IMG/VR virus record: IMGVR_UViG_3300008450_000279
Span: 1-30,853 of that record
Reading direction: 5' to 3' (one strand)
DNA from: a virus
DNA: 30,853 nucleotides
This document shows, piece after piece, positions 1-7,944 of the stretch; within the stretch, counting starts at the first letter, position 1; each line of letters opens with the position of its first letter. The notes beneath the pieces are model-generated. The model was not told the DNA's origin. It saw only the letters and a program-made list of their open reading frames with translations, and made no database searches. Both the position numbers and the translations under genes were made by a program.

Positions 1-245
1 ATTGGCGCCAACACCTGGTTCAGTTTTTAAATCAACGCCGCCAGGCAGGCCAGCAGCATTATATAAATCTCCTGTTTCAGGATTTCTTCTGAAATTTGAT
101 AATGTGCCATCTTCCGTGTATATGTTAATACCACGAGAATCTCCGTTTGTGGCTTGTGTTTGAATTAGTGTTTTTACTGGAGGATTGGTATTTTGATCTC
201 CTCCACCAGCATTGGAAGTAACTGGAACGTCTGCGGTTGTGGCCA
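1..245 (-). CDS. Partial virion/baseplate-region protein, cut by left edge
   Basis: An open frame runs from an ATG at 245 to the window edge without a stop, giving the first 81 residues of a longer protein. It starts MATTADVPVTSNAGGGDQ and is rich in Gly, Asn and Thr. It starts 5 bases after the stop of the gp53-like gene, so it belongs to the same minus-strand operon. In T4-like cyanophages, gp48 and gp53 genes are often followed by the gp5/gp25/gp6 baseplate genes, so a baseplate role is a fair guess. The visible part has no diagnostic motif and I do not recognise the family. The frame is certain; the function is not. Confidence 0.6.
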
Positions 246-249
246 TGTG

Positions 250-552
250 TTAGTACCCCAATGTAGATTTTAGTGTTGACTCTTTGGGAAGATAAATTTG
301 TGTTCCTACAGCAAAATCCAGTGGAGGTTTTGTCAGCGTGTTTGGATTGCGTTGATAAAACACCCACCAAAGACCTGGCACGCCATACAAGTCATAGGCC
401 AACATGTCGGGTCTGTACTGATAGGTTAAATTTATAGTGAACAAAATATCATCAGTTTCTTTGGGAATAGGTCTGTTGACCATGACATCCAAGAAAAATT
501 GCGAGTACCCAGTTTGATAGTAAGGACTGGTTGCATCGTAGTTTGTGGCCAT
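250..552 (-). CDS. 53: Baseplate wedge protein, gp53-like
   Basis: The 100-residue protein has the core signature of T4 gp53 and related LysM-like wedge proteins. A tyrosine-rich strand is followed by YRPDMLAYDLYGVPGLWWVF, the same pattern as the 'ELANAIYGNPQLYWV' segment of T4 gp53, and then by PPLDFAVGTQIYLPKES, a typical 'lies near hub, sets the lower limit' LysM-like ending. It is about half the length of T4 gp53 and lacks the helical C-terminal part, as small gp53 versions in aquatic phages do. In the family it helps join baseplate wedges during tail assembly. The ATG at 552 overlaps the preceding gene's stop by one base (TAATG), and its strong AGGAGG ribosome site lies inside that gene's last codons, which suggests coupled translation. 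Confidence 0.72.
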   Translation of the reverse strand: MATNYDATSPYYQTGYSQFFLDVMVNRPIPKETDDILFTINLTYQYRPDMLAYDLYGVPGLWWVFYQRNPNTLTKPPLDFAVGTQIYLPKESTLKSTLGY

Positions 553-1868
553 TACCAGAATCCTCCTTTGAGTAAGTTACCTTTGGCAAAGTTTTCTAGA
601 CTGAATCCTTGGCTGACTTGCTGTCGAGTTTGTAGTGGATGCAACACAACTGATATTTCTATCTTGGTAGGAACATAAGTTGTTTGGCCCAGTCCATTTA
701 CTGTGTTGCGTACCACACCCAAGTCTGCTGGCGTTCCTTGCGCACCTTTTGGTAAATGAGAAGTTGTTAGTCTTCGTAACACACTTTCAATAGTAGAAGC
801 TGGAGAACTTGAAACTTTAGGTGTTCTCTCAGACATGTTTAAGCCTTGATTGTTAGGCTTGACCTGTATGTAATCAACGTTATTGGGCAAGGTATAATTG
901 AAACTGGCAACCAAACAAGGATGGTTGTTGAATTGATATTCGCCAAATCCAGACAGCTCAACCAATGGTGGCGGTGAGCCACGTTGCGGATCTTTGCCAT
1001 AAAACATTTTTGTAACTGAACGGAAAAAGTGTATTACCGCCAGCAAATATTCAGCTTCAGCAGTGTCTTGTGCTGTGAATGTTCCAGTAACAGTTATATC
1101 ACCAACTTGACTGCTTTGATAAAAGTATCCACGATAGTTTGAGTGTGTGAGATTGTAACTGTCGTACTTGGCTGAGTACTGAGTTGATATTGTTGGCGTG
1201 TAGGGAAAAATTATTCCATCTGTGGGAACCAATGGGCGTAAAATGCCAGGATCTTCTGCTTTGTAGAGATATTTTGCACCTGGAGCCAATCTCAGTCTCA
1301 CACGCCAATCGCCTTGCGAGGATGTGTTAAATCGCTGTTGCAGTGTGAATTGATCACGCAGTTGTGATTGTGCGGCTGCGCCAGCTGCCGCTTCAAAATC
1401 ATTGGGATCAACATTGGCAGCCTGCGCAGATTCTGCAGCTTCGGTTGCTGCCAATAATGCTGCGTCGCCAGTTGCTACTGGTGCTGGTCCAAATATTGCA
1501 CGACCTTCTGCTTCACGTAGCTGTGCCAATTCAGCTTCGTTGGTTGCATCTAATGCTTCATCGCCTGATGCTGACGCCGGTGCTGGTGCAAATATTGCAC
1601 GACCTTCTGCTTCACGTAACTGTGCCAATTCAGCTTCATTGGCTGCATCTATTGCTTCATCGCCTGATGCGAACACCGGTGATGGTGCAAAAACTGCAAC
1701 GCCTTCTGCTTCACGTAGCTGTGCCAATTCAGCTTCGTTGGTTGCATCTAATCCTTCATCTCCGACTGGTGCTGGATTACGAGACTCAATGGTTTCTGGG
1801 GCAGCCGGTTGCGGCAGCTCTGGGTCTGTTGCAGGATTTTGTTCAGCTGGTGAATTTGTAGTAGCCAT
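552..1868 (-). CDS. Baseplate/tail-tube-cap-like virion protein with 33-residue repeats
   Basis: The 438-residue protein has two parts. Residues about 35-145 hold three near-identical 33-residue units with the core ATNEAELAQLREAEG and Ala/Pro-rich linkers; the first 30 residues are also Pro/Glu rich. From about residue 170 a beta-rich domain begins, including DGIIFPYTPTIST, YNLTHSNYRGYFYQSS, ITVTGTFTAQD and LAVIHFFRSVTKMFYGKD. This C-terminal domain is common in aquatic T4-like phages, and its place directly before gp53 fits gp48 (tail tube cap) or gp54. I cannot separate these two by eye. The start is supported by an AGGAA ribosome site 7 bases upstream and by a late-promoter motif at 1885-1892. 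It shares a 107-base divergent spacer with the gp55 gene. Confidence 0.55.
   Translation of the reverse strand: MATTNSPAEQNPATDPELPQPAAPETIESRNPAPVGDEGLDATNEAELAQLREAEGVAVFAPSPVFASGDEAIDAANEAELAQLREAEGRAIFAPAPASASGDEALDATNEAELAQLREAEGRAIFGPAPVATGDAALLAATEAAESAQAANVDPNDFEAAAGAAAQSQLRDQFTLQQRFNTSSQGDWRVRLRLAPGAKYLYKAEDPGILRPLVPTDGIIFPYTPTISTQYSAKYDSYNLTHSNYRGYFYQSSQVGDITVTGTFTAQDTAEAEYLLAVIHFFRSVTKMFYGKDPQRGSPPPLVELSGFGEYQFNNHPCLVASFNYTLPNNVDYIQVKPNNQGLNMSERTPKVSSSPASTIESVLRRLTTSHLPKGAQGTPADLGVVRNTVNGLGQTTYVPTKIEISVVLHPLQTRQQVSQGFSLENFAKGNLLKGGFW
1504..1800 (-). repeat. Three tandem 99-bp units inside the baseplate gene
   Basis: Near-identical blocks recur with a 99-base period: the 'ccttctgcttcacgta' block begins at about 1504, 1603 and 1702. 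Each unit encodes 33 residues with the core NEAELAQLREAEG. The 99-base spacing keeps the reading frame, so copies can be gained or lost without breaking the gene. The first two units read from the plus strand are the most alike, which suggests recent duplication. Confidence 0.85.
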
Positions 1869-1884
1869 TGTTGTTCCTATACCT

Positions 1885-1892
1885 TATTTATT
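1885..1892 (-). promoter_or_regulatory. Late-promoter motif (AATAAATA) for the baseplate operon
   Basis: On the minus strand AATAAATA matches the T4 late consensus TATAAATA at 7 of 8 positions. If the T4 geometry holds, transcription starts near 1879, giving an 11-base leader with an AGGAA ribosome site before the ATG at 1868. It faces away from the sigma70-like promoter of the gp55 gene. Confidence 0.55.
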
Positions 1893-1923
1893 GCTGATAA
1901 AAACGGCATAGTTTAACAAGAGG

Positions 1924-1951
1924 TTGACAAGTGTTGTAAATCTGCTACAAT
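1924..1951 (+). promoter_or_regulatory. Sigma70-type promoter for the gp55 gene
   Basis: A perfect -35 TTGACA (1924-1929) and a -10 TACAAT (1946-1951, 5 of 6 matches to TATAAT) are separated by 16 bases. Initiation is expected near 1958, giving a short leader with TTGGAGA before the ATG at 1976. This is an early-type signal read by unmodified host polymerase, as expected for a gene needed before late transcription. Confidence 0.75.
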
Positions 1952-1975
1952 AAGTACATACTTGGAGACCCTTGC

Positions 1976-2872
1976 ATGACACTAATTGCAAAACCCGCAC
2001 CTAAGGTAAACTACCTTAACAATCGTGACATTTTAAAAGAAATACACCTGAGCAAAAACACCTACTGTTGTTATCGTGATCCAGCAATTGATCACCAATA
2101 CGACATAATTTTGCCCAGTCTAGACAAAATCAATCAGCGCACCATTGTTGAAGCTCGCAGAAATCGAGCAGATCGTATCAAACGTGAAACTGGTGAAGTG
2201 ATTGATCAAAAGAAGATCCCCAACACAGATCTTGTGTTTAGAATCACCTGCTGGGAACACATACCCATGGCACCCAAAAAAGTTACCAAAGCCGCTGCCA
2301 AGAAAAAGAAACTGGAAGACATACTTGATTTGGATGATGTGTCAGAAGATCCGCTGGCAGATTTAATAGATGAACCTGTGCTAGACCCCACACATGTGCG
2401 TGTGAATTTTCCCCCGTTTTTTCACTACAGACTTGACGAGCAAAAGGTACCGTTTTTGGTGGGCAAGAGTCATTGGCGTGGCGATTTGGCCACAGGAGAG
2501 TTTTCAAAGGATCACGGCAACATGACCAAGAAGCTGGCCATGATGTTTATGAAACTGTGTGAACGCTATGCCACTCGTTCCAACTGGCGTGGCTACACCT
2601 ACAACGAGGAAATGCGTGGACAAGCTCTACTTCAACTTAGTCAAATTGGTTTACAATTTGACGAATCTAAATCGCAAAACCCCTTTGCTTACTATACCGC
2701 TGCTATCACTAATAGCTTTACACGGATTCTTAACATTGAAAAGAAAAATCAAAATATCAGAGATGACATCCTGGAGATGAACGGCTTGAACCCATCGTGG
2801 ACTAGACAGAACTCCGGCAAAGCTGGCATGGCTGCCATGTCCGGACCGGTTGTATCTAGTCTGGATCAGTAG
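1976..2872 (+). CDS. 55: Late-transcription sigma factor, gp55-like, with internal insertion
   Basis: The 298-residue protein resembles T4 gp55 (about 185 residues) at both ends. The start has KVNYLNNRDILKEI, matching T4 'YNYVNNKELLQAI'. From residue 181 it has the core GNMTKKLAMMFMKLCERYA, then NWRGYTYNEEMRGQALLQLS, QFDESKSQNPFAYYTA and FTRILNIEKKNQ. gp55 binds host RNA polymerase and recognises TATAAATA late promoters, and such motifs are present before most structural genes here. Between the two conserved parts lie about 135 extra residues, including the charged run KKVTKAAAKKKKLEDILDLD and FPPFFHYRL. Similar inserted gp55 forms occur in aquatic T4-like phages, as far as I recall. The insert's role is unknown. 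Start: TTGGAGA lies 8 bases upstream. Confidence 0.85.
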   Translation: MTLIAKPAPKVNYLNNRDILKEIHLSKNTYCCYRDPAIDHQYDIILPSLDKINQRTIVEARRNRADRIKRETGEVIDQKKIPNTDLVFRITCWEHIPMAPKKVTKAAAKKKKLEDILDLDDVSEDPLADLIDEPVLDPTHVRVNFPPFFHYRLDEQKVPFLVGKSHWRGDLATGEFSKDHGNMTKKLAMMFMKLCERYATRSNWRGYTYNEEMRGQALLQLSQIGLQFDESKSQNPFAYYTAAITNSFTRILNIEKKNQNIRDDILEMNGLNPSWTRQNSGKAGMAAMSGPVVSSLDQ

Positions 2873-2884
2873 TATACTAGCAGG

Positions 2885-3901
2885 ATGACTAATCTATTCC
2901 GCAAAGCCGCAATCTTCACTGACATACATTTTGGACTCAAAAGCAATTCAACTCTGCACAATGAAGATTGTTTGGCCTTTGTAAAATGGGCCACTGCTAA
3001 GGCCAAAGAGGAAGGGTGCGAAACTGCCATGTTTCTGGGTGACTGGCACAACAATCGAGCCAGCCTAAATATTGTTACCCTAAACTATAGCCTTCGATCA
3101 TTAGAGCACCTAAATGCTAATTTTGACCGTGTGTATTTTATACCTGGGAATCACGATCTTTATTATCGCGACAAGCGTGATATTCAGAGCGTGGAGTGGG
3201 CACGTCATCTCCCCAATGTGGAAATATGTAACGATTGGTTTAGTAGCGGTGACGTCGTTATTGCTCCTTGGCTTTGCGGCGATGACCATAAACGTATTCC
3301 TAAACTAACTGGCAAGTACATGTTTGGACACTTTGAACTGCCCGGCTACTTGATGAATGCCATGGTAGAGATGCCAGACCATGGCGAAGTGCGCAGAGAA
3401 GACTTTGAGAATTTTGAACATGTATTCACCGGACACTTCCACAAGCGACAGACTAAAAAGAATATTACCTACATCGGTAATGCGTTCCCTCATAATTATG
3501 CAGATGCTGGTGACGACGAACGAGGACTTACTATATTGGAGTGGGGAGCAGCGCCTGTTTTTCATGCTTGGCCTGCTCAACCGACGTATAGAGTATACGG
3601 ACTCGCCAACCTTATTGACAACGCTCCGGCTCTTCTTAAGCCCAAAATGCATGTGCGTGTTGGACTAGACATTGAGATTTCATATGAAGAAGCCAACTTC
3701 ATCAAAGAAACGTTTGTGAAAGACTACGACCTACGTGAGATGTCGCTTATTCCAAACAAAAACTCAGATGTAGACACAGATATGGCGCCAGGCGAGATTA
3801 AATTTGAGTCAGTGGATCAAATTGTCACAGACCAACTCACTAACATTGAATCAGAATTCTACGACAACAAGTTACTGTTAAAGATTTATCAAAACTTATG
3901 A
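2885..3901 (+). CDS. 47: Recombination nuclease subunit gp47 (SbcD/Mre11-like)
   Basis: The 338-residue metallophosphoesterase has all the expected metal-binding motifs in order: TDIHFG (D13, H15), GDWHNNR (D53, H55), GNHD (N89, H90) and GHFHKR (H184, H186). In T4, gp47 forms a complex with gp46 that processes DNA ends for recombination-dependent replication and host DNA breakdown. Length is normal for the family (T4 gp47 is 339 residues). It starts 12 bases after gp55 and its stop overlaps the gp46 start (ATGA), as expected for a two-subunit complex made in fixed ratio. The C-terminal third (about 245-338) would be the gp46-binding part. Confidence 0.95.
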   Translation: MTNLFRKAAIFTDIHFGLKSNSTLHNEDCLAFVKWATAKAKEEGCETAMFLGDWHNNRASLNIVTLNYSLRSLEHLNANFDRVYFIPGNHDLYYRDKRDIQSVEWARHLPNVEICNDWFSSGDVVIAPWLCGDDHKRIPKLTGKYMFGHFELPGYLMNAMVEMPDHGEVRREDFENFEHVFTGHFHKRQTKKNITYIGNAFPHNYADAGDDERGLTILEWGAAPVFHAWPAQPTYRVYGLANLIDNAPALLKPKMHVRVGLDIEISYEEANFIKETFVKDYDLREMSLIPNKNSDVDTDMAPGEIKFESVDQIVTDQLTNIESEFYDNKLLLKIYQNL

Positions 3902-5979
3902 TACAAATACGAAATCTCACTGTTAAAAACTTCATGAGTGTAGGCGCAGCCACACAGGCCATTGACTTTGACCGCAATGATCTTACACTGGTGCTGGGTG
4001 AAAACTTAGACTTGGGTGGCGATGGATCGAGAAACGGCACAGGTAAGACCACAATCATCAATGCACTAAGTTATGCATTATATGGCCAAGCACTGTCAAA
4101 CATCCGCAAAGACAATCTAGTAAACAAAACCAATGCCAAACACATGTTGGTCAGCTTAGACTTTCATATCAACGGCACAGACTACAAAATTGAACGTGGG
4201 CGCAAACCCAACGTACTCAAGTTCTATGTAAACAACGAACACAAGGCCGCAGAGGATGAGGCACAGGGAGATTCAAGAGAGACACAAGACGCCATAGAGC
4301 GTATTATTGGCATGAGCCATGACATGTTCAAACATGTGCTGGCGCTGAACACCTACACAGAACCGTTTCTAAGTTTGAAGGCCAATGACCAGCGCACAAT
4401 CATTGAGCAGTTGTTAGGTATTACCTTGTTGAGTGAACGTGCGGACCGCATCAAAGAACTCAACCGACAAACCAAAGATGCTATCCAGTCTGAAGAGTTT
4501 AGAATTCGTGCTGTGCAAGAAGCCAACAAACGCATCGAAGAACAGATTGAGAGTCTAAAGCGTAGGCAAGTGCTTTGGCAAAAGAAGTACGACAGTGACG
4601 TGGCTTATCTAGTTGGTCAGTATGACGATCTAGCAAAGATTGATATTGAACTAGAACTGCTGGCTCACAAAGATCTAGCTGTGTGGTCTGCAAGAAAACA
4701 ACAACAAGATGCATATACTGCTCTTGTTGGTCGACAAACTGCTTGGAAACAAAAACAACACAAAGACATTGGTGAGCTAGAATCAACCTACAACAAACTC
4801 AGTCATATCGACATCTTGGCAGAACTTCAAGCACACACAGATTTGGCTGCTTACATTCAAAAAGCCAAAGACATTACAGACTTAGAAAAATACATTGCTC
4901 GATGTGTAGCAGACGAGGCCAAAGAACAAAAGGTCATCAACAAACTCAAAGCCGAAATTGAAGAATTAAAAAATCACAAGTGCTATGCTTGCGGGCAAGA
5001 CTTCCATGATACCAATCACGAAACAGTATTGGCAACAAAAGAAAAGGCCTTGCAAGAGGCAGCACTACAAGCATTGTCTATCAATACTCAGTGGATGGAA
5101 AATACAGATGCGTTAACCGCATTGGGCGAGTTGGGTGCCAAACCCACAACACACTACCAAACAGAAACAGAAGCTATTCGACATTCTAGTGAGTTGGAAA
5201 ACATTCAACACAAGATTGATGCCAAACGTGCAGAAACAGATCCCTATGCTGAACAGTTAGCAGAACACACACCTGTAGAAGTTGGCACACAACCTGTCAC
5301 ACATTATGATACCGAAACACAGGCAATCGATCATCGCAGTCGCATGAACACCCTGCTGACACAGATCAATGGCAAAGCACTAGAGACCGATCCGTATACA
5401 GAACAAATTACCGAAATGCAACAACAGGCCCTACAGGTTGTGAGTTACGATCACTTAAACGAACTTACTAGAGTGCAAGACCATCAGGACTTCTTGCTCA
5501 AACTTTTGACCTCAAAAGACTCGTTTGTGCGTAAGAAGATTATTGAACAGAACTTGAGCTATTTGAATCAACGTCTCACACACTACTTGGATAGAATTGG
5601 CTTACCACACACAGTGAAGTTCATGAACGACTTGACAGTGAGCATTGAAGAACTGGGTCGTGAACTGGATTTTGACAACTTGAGTCGTGGCGAACGCAAT
5701 CGATTGATCTTAAGCATGAGCTGGGCATTCCGTGATGTTTGGGAAAGTTTGTACTCGCCCATCAACTTGTTGTTTATTGACGAGATGATTGACAACGGGT
5801 TGGACACACAAGGTGTGGAAAATGCACTAGGCCTGTTGAAGAAGATGAGTCGCGAACGCCACAAGTCAATCTGGCTGGTTAGTCATAGAGATGAACTTAC
5901 TAGCAGAGTTGAAAACATTCTCAAAGTGATCAAAGAGAATGGCTTTACCAGCTACAACACAGATATAGAAGTGGCATGA
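3898..5979 (+). CDS. 46: Recombination nuclease subunit gp46 (SbcC/Rad50-like ATPase)
   Basis: The 693-residue SMC-type ATPase has an extended Walker A loop (GGDGSRNGTGKTT, K50), a coiled-coil middle with a zinc-hook CYAC (C362, C365), the ABC signature NLSRGERNR (S596-E599) and Walker B LLFIDE (D628, E629). It is longer than T4 gp46 (560 residues); the extra length lies in the coiled coil. The region before the hook has repeated 'LAxYxxLAxIDIxLELxAHxDLA'-like segments (about 235-320), and after it there are repeated 'PxxHYxTETxAIxH' segments, suggesting internal duplication of coiled-coil units. It works with gp47 just upstream (4-base overlap). The longer Walker A loop is known in cyanophage-type gp46. 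Confidence 0.95.
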   Translation: MIQIRNLTVKNFMSVGAATQAIDFDRNDLTLVLGENLDLGGDGSRNGTGKTTIINALSYALYGQALSNIRKDNLVNKTNAKHMLVSLDFHINGTDYKIERGRKPNVLKFYVNNEHKAAEDEAQGDSRETQDAIERIIGMSHDMFKHVLALNTYTEPFLSLKANDQRTIIEQLLGITLLSERADRIKELNRQTKDAIQSEEFRIRAVQEANKRIEEQIESLKRRQVLWQKKYDSDVAYLVGQYDDLAKIDIELELLAHKDLAVWSARKQQQDAYTALVGRQTAWKQKQHKDIGELESTYNKLSHIDILAELQAHTDLAAYIQKAKDITDLEKYIARCVADEAKEQKVINKLKAEIEELKNHKCYACGQDFHDTNHETVLATKEKALQEAALQALSINTQWMENTDALTALGELGAKPTTHYQTETEAIRHSSELENIQHKIDAKRAETDPYAEQLAEHTPVEVGTQPVTHYDTETQAIDHRSRMNTLLTQINGKALETDPYTEQITEMQQQALQVVSYDHLNELTRVQDHQDFLLKLLTSKDSFVRKKIIEQNLSYLNQRLTHYLDRIGLPHTVKFMNDLTVSIEELGRELDFDNLSRGERNRLILSMSWAFRDVWESLYSPINLLFIDEMIDNGLDTQGVENALGLLKKMSRERHKSIWLVSHRDELTSRVENILKVIKENGFTSYNTDIEVA

Positions 5980-7457
5980 CTGATGTTTTGATTTTAAGTA
6001 TACCACGTTTGAGTGCCACTCGGCCTCAAAGTGCCTGTGGCATACTCAAATCAATTTGCAATCGTGCGGGCGTTACTTCAAAAGTTTTTGATATTAATTT
6101 GGACTTTTATCAAAATTTTAAATCTTCTAATCCGTCAACTGCCAATGCCATTGATCAATATTGGATACAATGGAACAAAAATCTGTTGCCTGAGGAGAAA
6201 ACAACTTACTCTAGTTGGTTGCAAGCATGGGTTGAAAAATTAATGGCTTTTGATTGCAAGATCATTGCAGTAAGTGTATTCAGTTGGGAAAGTCAACGAT
6301 TTTGTCTTGACTTTTTTCCATTGTTGCGTAAAAATTTTACAGGCACAATCATTGTAGGCGGACAAGGTCTTATCAATGAACAAAACGGTAGCTTTAGTAC
6401 CAAGATGCATTTTGCACACAAGTTAAAAAATCAAGGACTAATTGATCATTGGATTGCTGGAGAAGCTGAAAACAGTTTTTACAATTTTTTAACTGGTAGC
6501 AATGTACCTGGATTAGACAGTGATGTGTTGGTCAATGATGTTGATCTTGATACTAACAACATCGCAGATTATAGTGACTTTGCAATAGAACAATATGTAA
6601 CTGCCTACCCCGGCGGGGTATTGCCAATTGAAAGCAGTCGTGGATGTGTTAGAAGCTGTGCGTTTTGTGACATCCCCACACATGCTGGAGGATATAGATA
6701 CAAAAACGGAAAGGTACTAGCTAATGAAATGATTGGCTATTACCAACAGTATGGTGTGCGTAACTTTTATTTTAACGATGCGTTGATGAACGGCAGCGTC
6801 AAAGATTTTAAACTATTTTTGAACTGCATCATTGAGTTTTATCAACAAAACAATTTACCTGACAGATTCTTTACATTCAGTGGTTATTGGATTGTGCGAA
6901 GTGAAACTCAATTCAAAGAGCACAATTTTGAACTGCTAAGTCGTGCCGGAGGAGAAATGTTTGAAACTGGAGTTGAGACTGGTAGCGAACGTTTGCGAAA
7001 CATCATGAACAAGGGATTTTCAAACGCAGATCTTGAGTTTAACATACAGCAGTTCAGCAAGTACAAAATGAAATTCTTCTTGTTGTTGCTGGTAGGGTTT
7101 CCAAATGAAACACAAACCGACTTTGAAGAGACCAAGAACTTGCTACGACGCTGGCAGAAATATGTTGCACTAGGAACTATTATTGGATGCAACTTAGGCA
7201 CAGGATTGACAGTAGAACAAGGAACACCTATGTTTGATAATCCTGCAAAATTTAACATTGTTCCAATCAAGGGCGACACCGCCAAAGGCATCAATTGGAT
7301 TTGTACCACAACACCTGAACTTGACTATGCAGAACGTGTGCGTCGACGCATTGAACTGCACAAGTTGGCCGAAGATCTGGGATATACTATCTGGAAAGGT
7401 GATGATCACTTGAGTATTATCAAAGATCGATATCTTACGGAGTTGGCCAATGTCTGA
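5976..7457 (+). CDS. Radical SAM enzyme with B12-binding-like N-terminus
   Basis: The 493-residue protein has the radical SAM cluster motif CxxxCxxC as GCVRSCAFC (C224, C228, C231), which binds a 4Fe-4S cluster and cleaves SAM to 5'-deoxyadenosyl radical. Residues 1-190 look like the Rossmann-type B12-binding domain of class B radical SAM enzymes (LILSIPRLSATRPQSACGIL, then IIVGGQGL), but I see no DxHxxG cobalamin ligand motif. After the cluster come GVRNFYFNDALM, GGEMFETGVETGSERL and FFLLLLVGFPNET, typical TIM-barrel strands of the Elp3/MiaB-like group. The substrate is unknown. The ATG overlaps the gp46 stop (ATGA), and the next gene overlaps this one by 8 bases, so the cassette is translationally coupled to the recombination genes. 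Confidence 0.85.
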   Translation: MTDVLILSIPRLSATRPQSACGILKSICNRAGVTSKVFDINLDFYQNFKSSNPSTANAIDQYWIQWNKNLLPEEKTTYSSWLQAWVEKLMAFDCKIIAVSVFSWESQRFCLDFFPLLRKNFTGTIIVGGQGLINEQNGSFSTKMHFAHKLKNQGLIDHWIAGEAENSFYNFLTGSNVPGLDSDVLVNDVDLDTNNIADYSDFAIEQYVTAYPGGVLPIESSRGCVRSCAFCDIPTHAGGYRYKNGKVLANEMIGYYQQYGVRNFYFNDALMNGSVKDFKLFLNCIIEFYQQNNLPDRFFTFSGYWIVRSETQFKEHNFELLSRAGGEMFETGVETGSERLRNIMNKGFSNADLEFNIQQFSKYKMKFFLLLLVGFPNETQTDFEETKNLLRRWQKYVALGTIIGCNLGTGLTVEQGTPMFDNPAKFNIVPIKGDTAKGINWICTTTPELDYAERVRRRIELHKLAEDLGYTIWKGDDHLSIIKDRYLTELANV

Positions 7458-7944
7458 ATTTTTGTTTGAGTTTGATTACGATGATTATTTTGGTATCCCT
7501 ACAGTCAAAATTTTTATTGATCAACAATGCTTGTATCAAGACACAGTGAAAAAACAAATTGTTGTGAACACAGAGTTAGTGCCAGGTACTCACACATTGA
7601 CTATAGAACACTTTGGTAAGCATGCCTGGAAACATCAGAATGCCGAACATGATCGTCATATTGAATTAAAATCTATTGTGGTCGACGGAGTAGATTTAGA
7701 TCATCATGAACATTGCATGCTAACGCATCAAGGACGTTGGTACCCAGATTACAGTTTGGAGTGCATTACGCCATGTCATTGGTTGGGCAACAACGGTACA
7801 TGGATTTTGAATTTTGATGCGCCAGTATTGAATTGGATTATTAAAACAATCAATCCTGCAGGCGTGAGTCCAGAACAAACACTGGATCGCAGTGGCAATG
7901 ACATACTCAAAGACACTTTGGACTTTTTTAAAATAAATGTTTGA
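7450..7944 (+). CDS. Unknown beta-rich protein between two radical SAM genes
   Basis: The 164-residue protein is not recognised with certainty. Its N-terminal 70 residues alternate acidic, aromatic and strand-forming residues (FEFDYDDYFGIPTVKIFI, ELVPGTHTLTIEHFGK), resembling small beta-sandwich carbohydrate-binding modules of the calcium-dependent xylan-binding type. A histidine-rich segment (KHAWKHQNAEHDRH, DHHEHCMLTHQG) follows. There is no signal peptide or membrane segment. It overlaps the radical SAM gene before it and the one after it by 8 bases each, so it is almost certainly part of their function, as partner, substrate carrier or substrate. This role is an inference from context. 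Confidence 0.8.
   Translation: MSEFLFEFDYDDYFGIPTVKIFIDQQCLYQDTVKKQIVVNTELVPGTHTLTIEHFGKHAWKHQNAEHDRHIELKSIVVDGVDLDHHEHCMLTHQGRWYPDYSLECITPCHWLGNNGTWILNFDAPVLNWIIKTINPAGVSPEQTLDRSGNDILKDTLDFFKINV

Noticed and set aside
1364-1911. Two plus-strand frames over the 33-residue repeats, Leu- or Ser/Ala-rich
   Set aside because: They are antisense by-products of the repeat and have no upstream signals.
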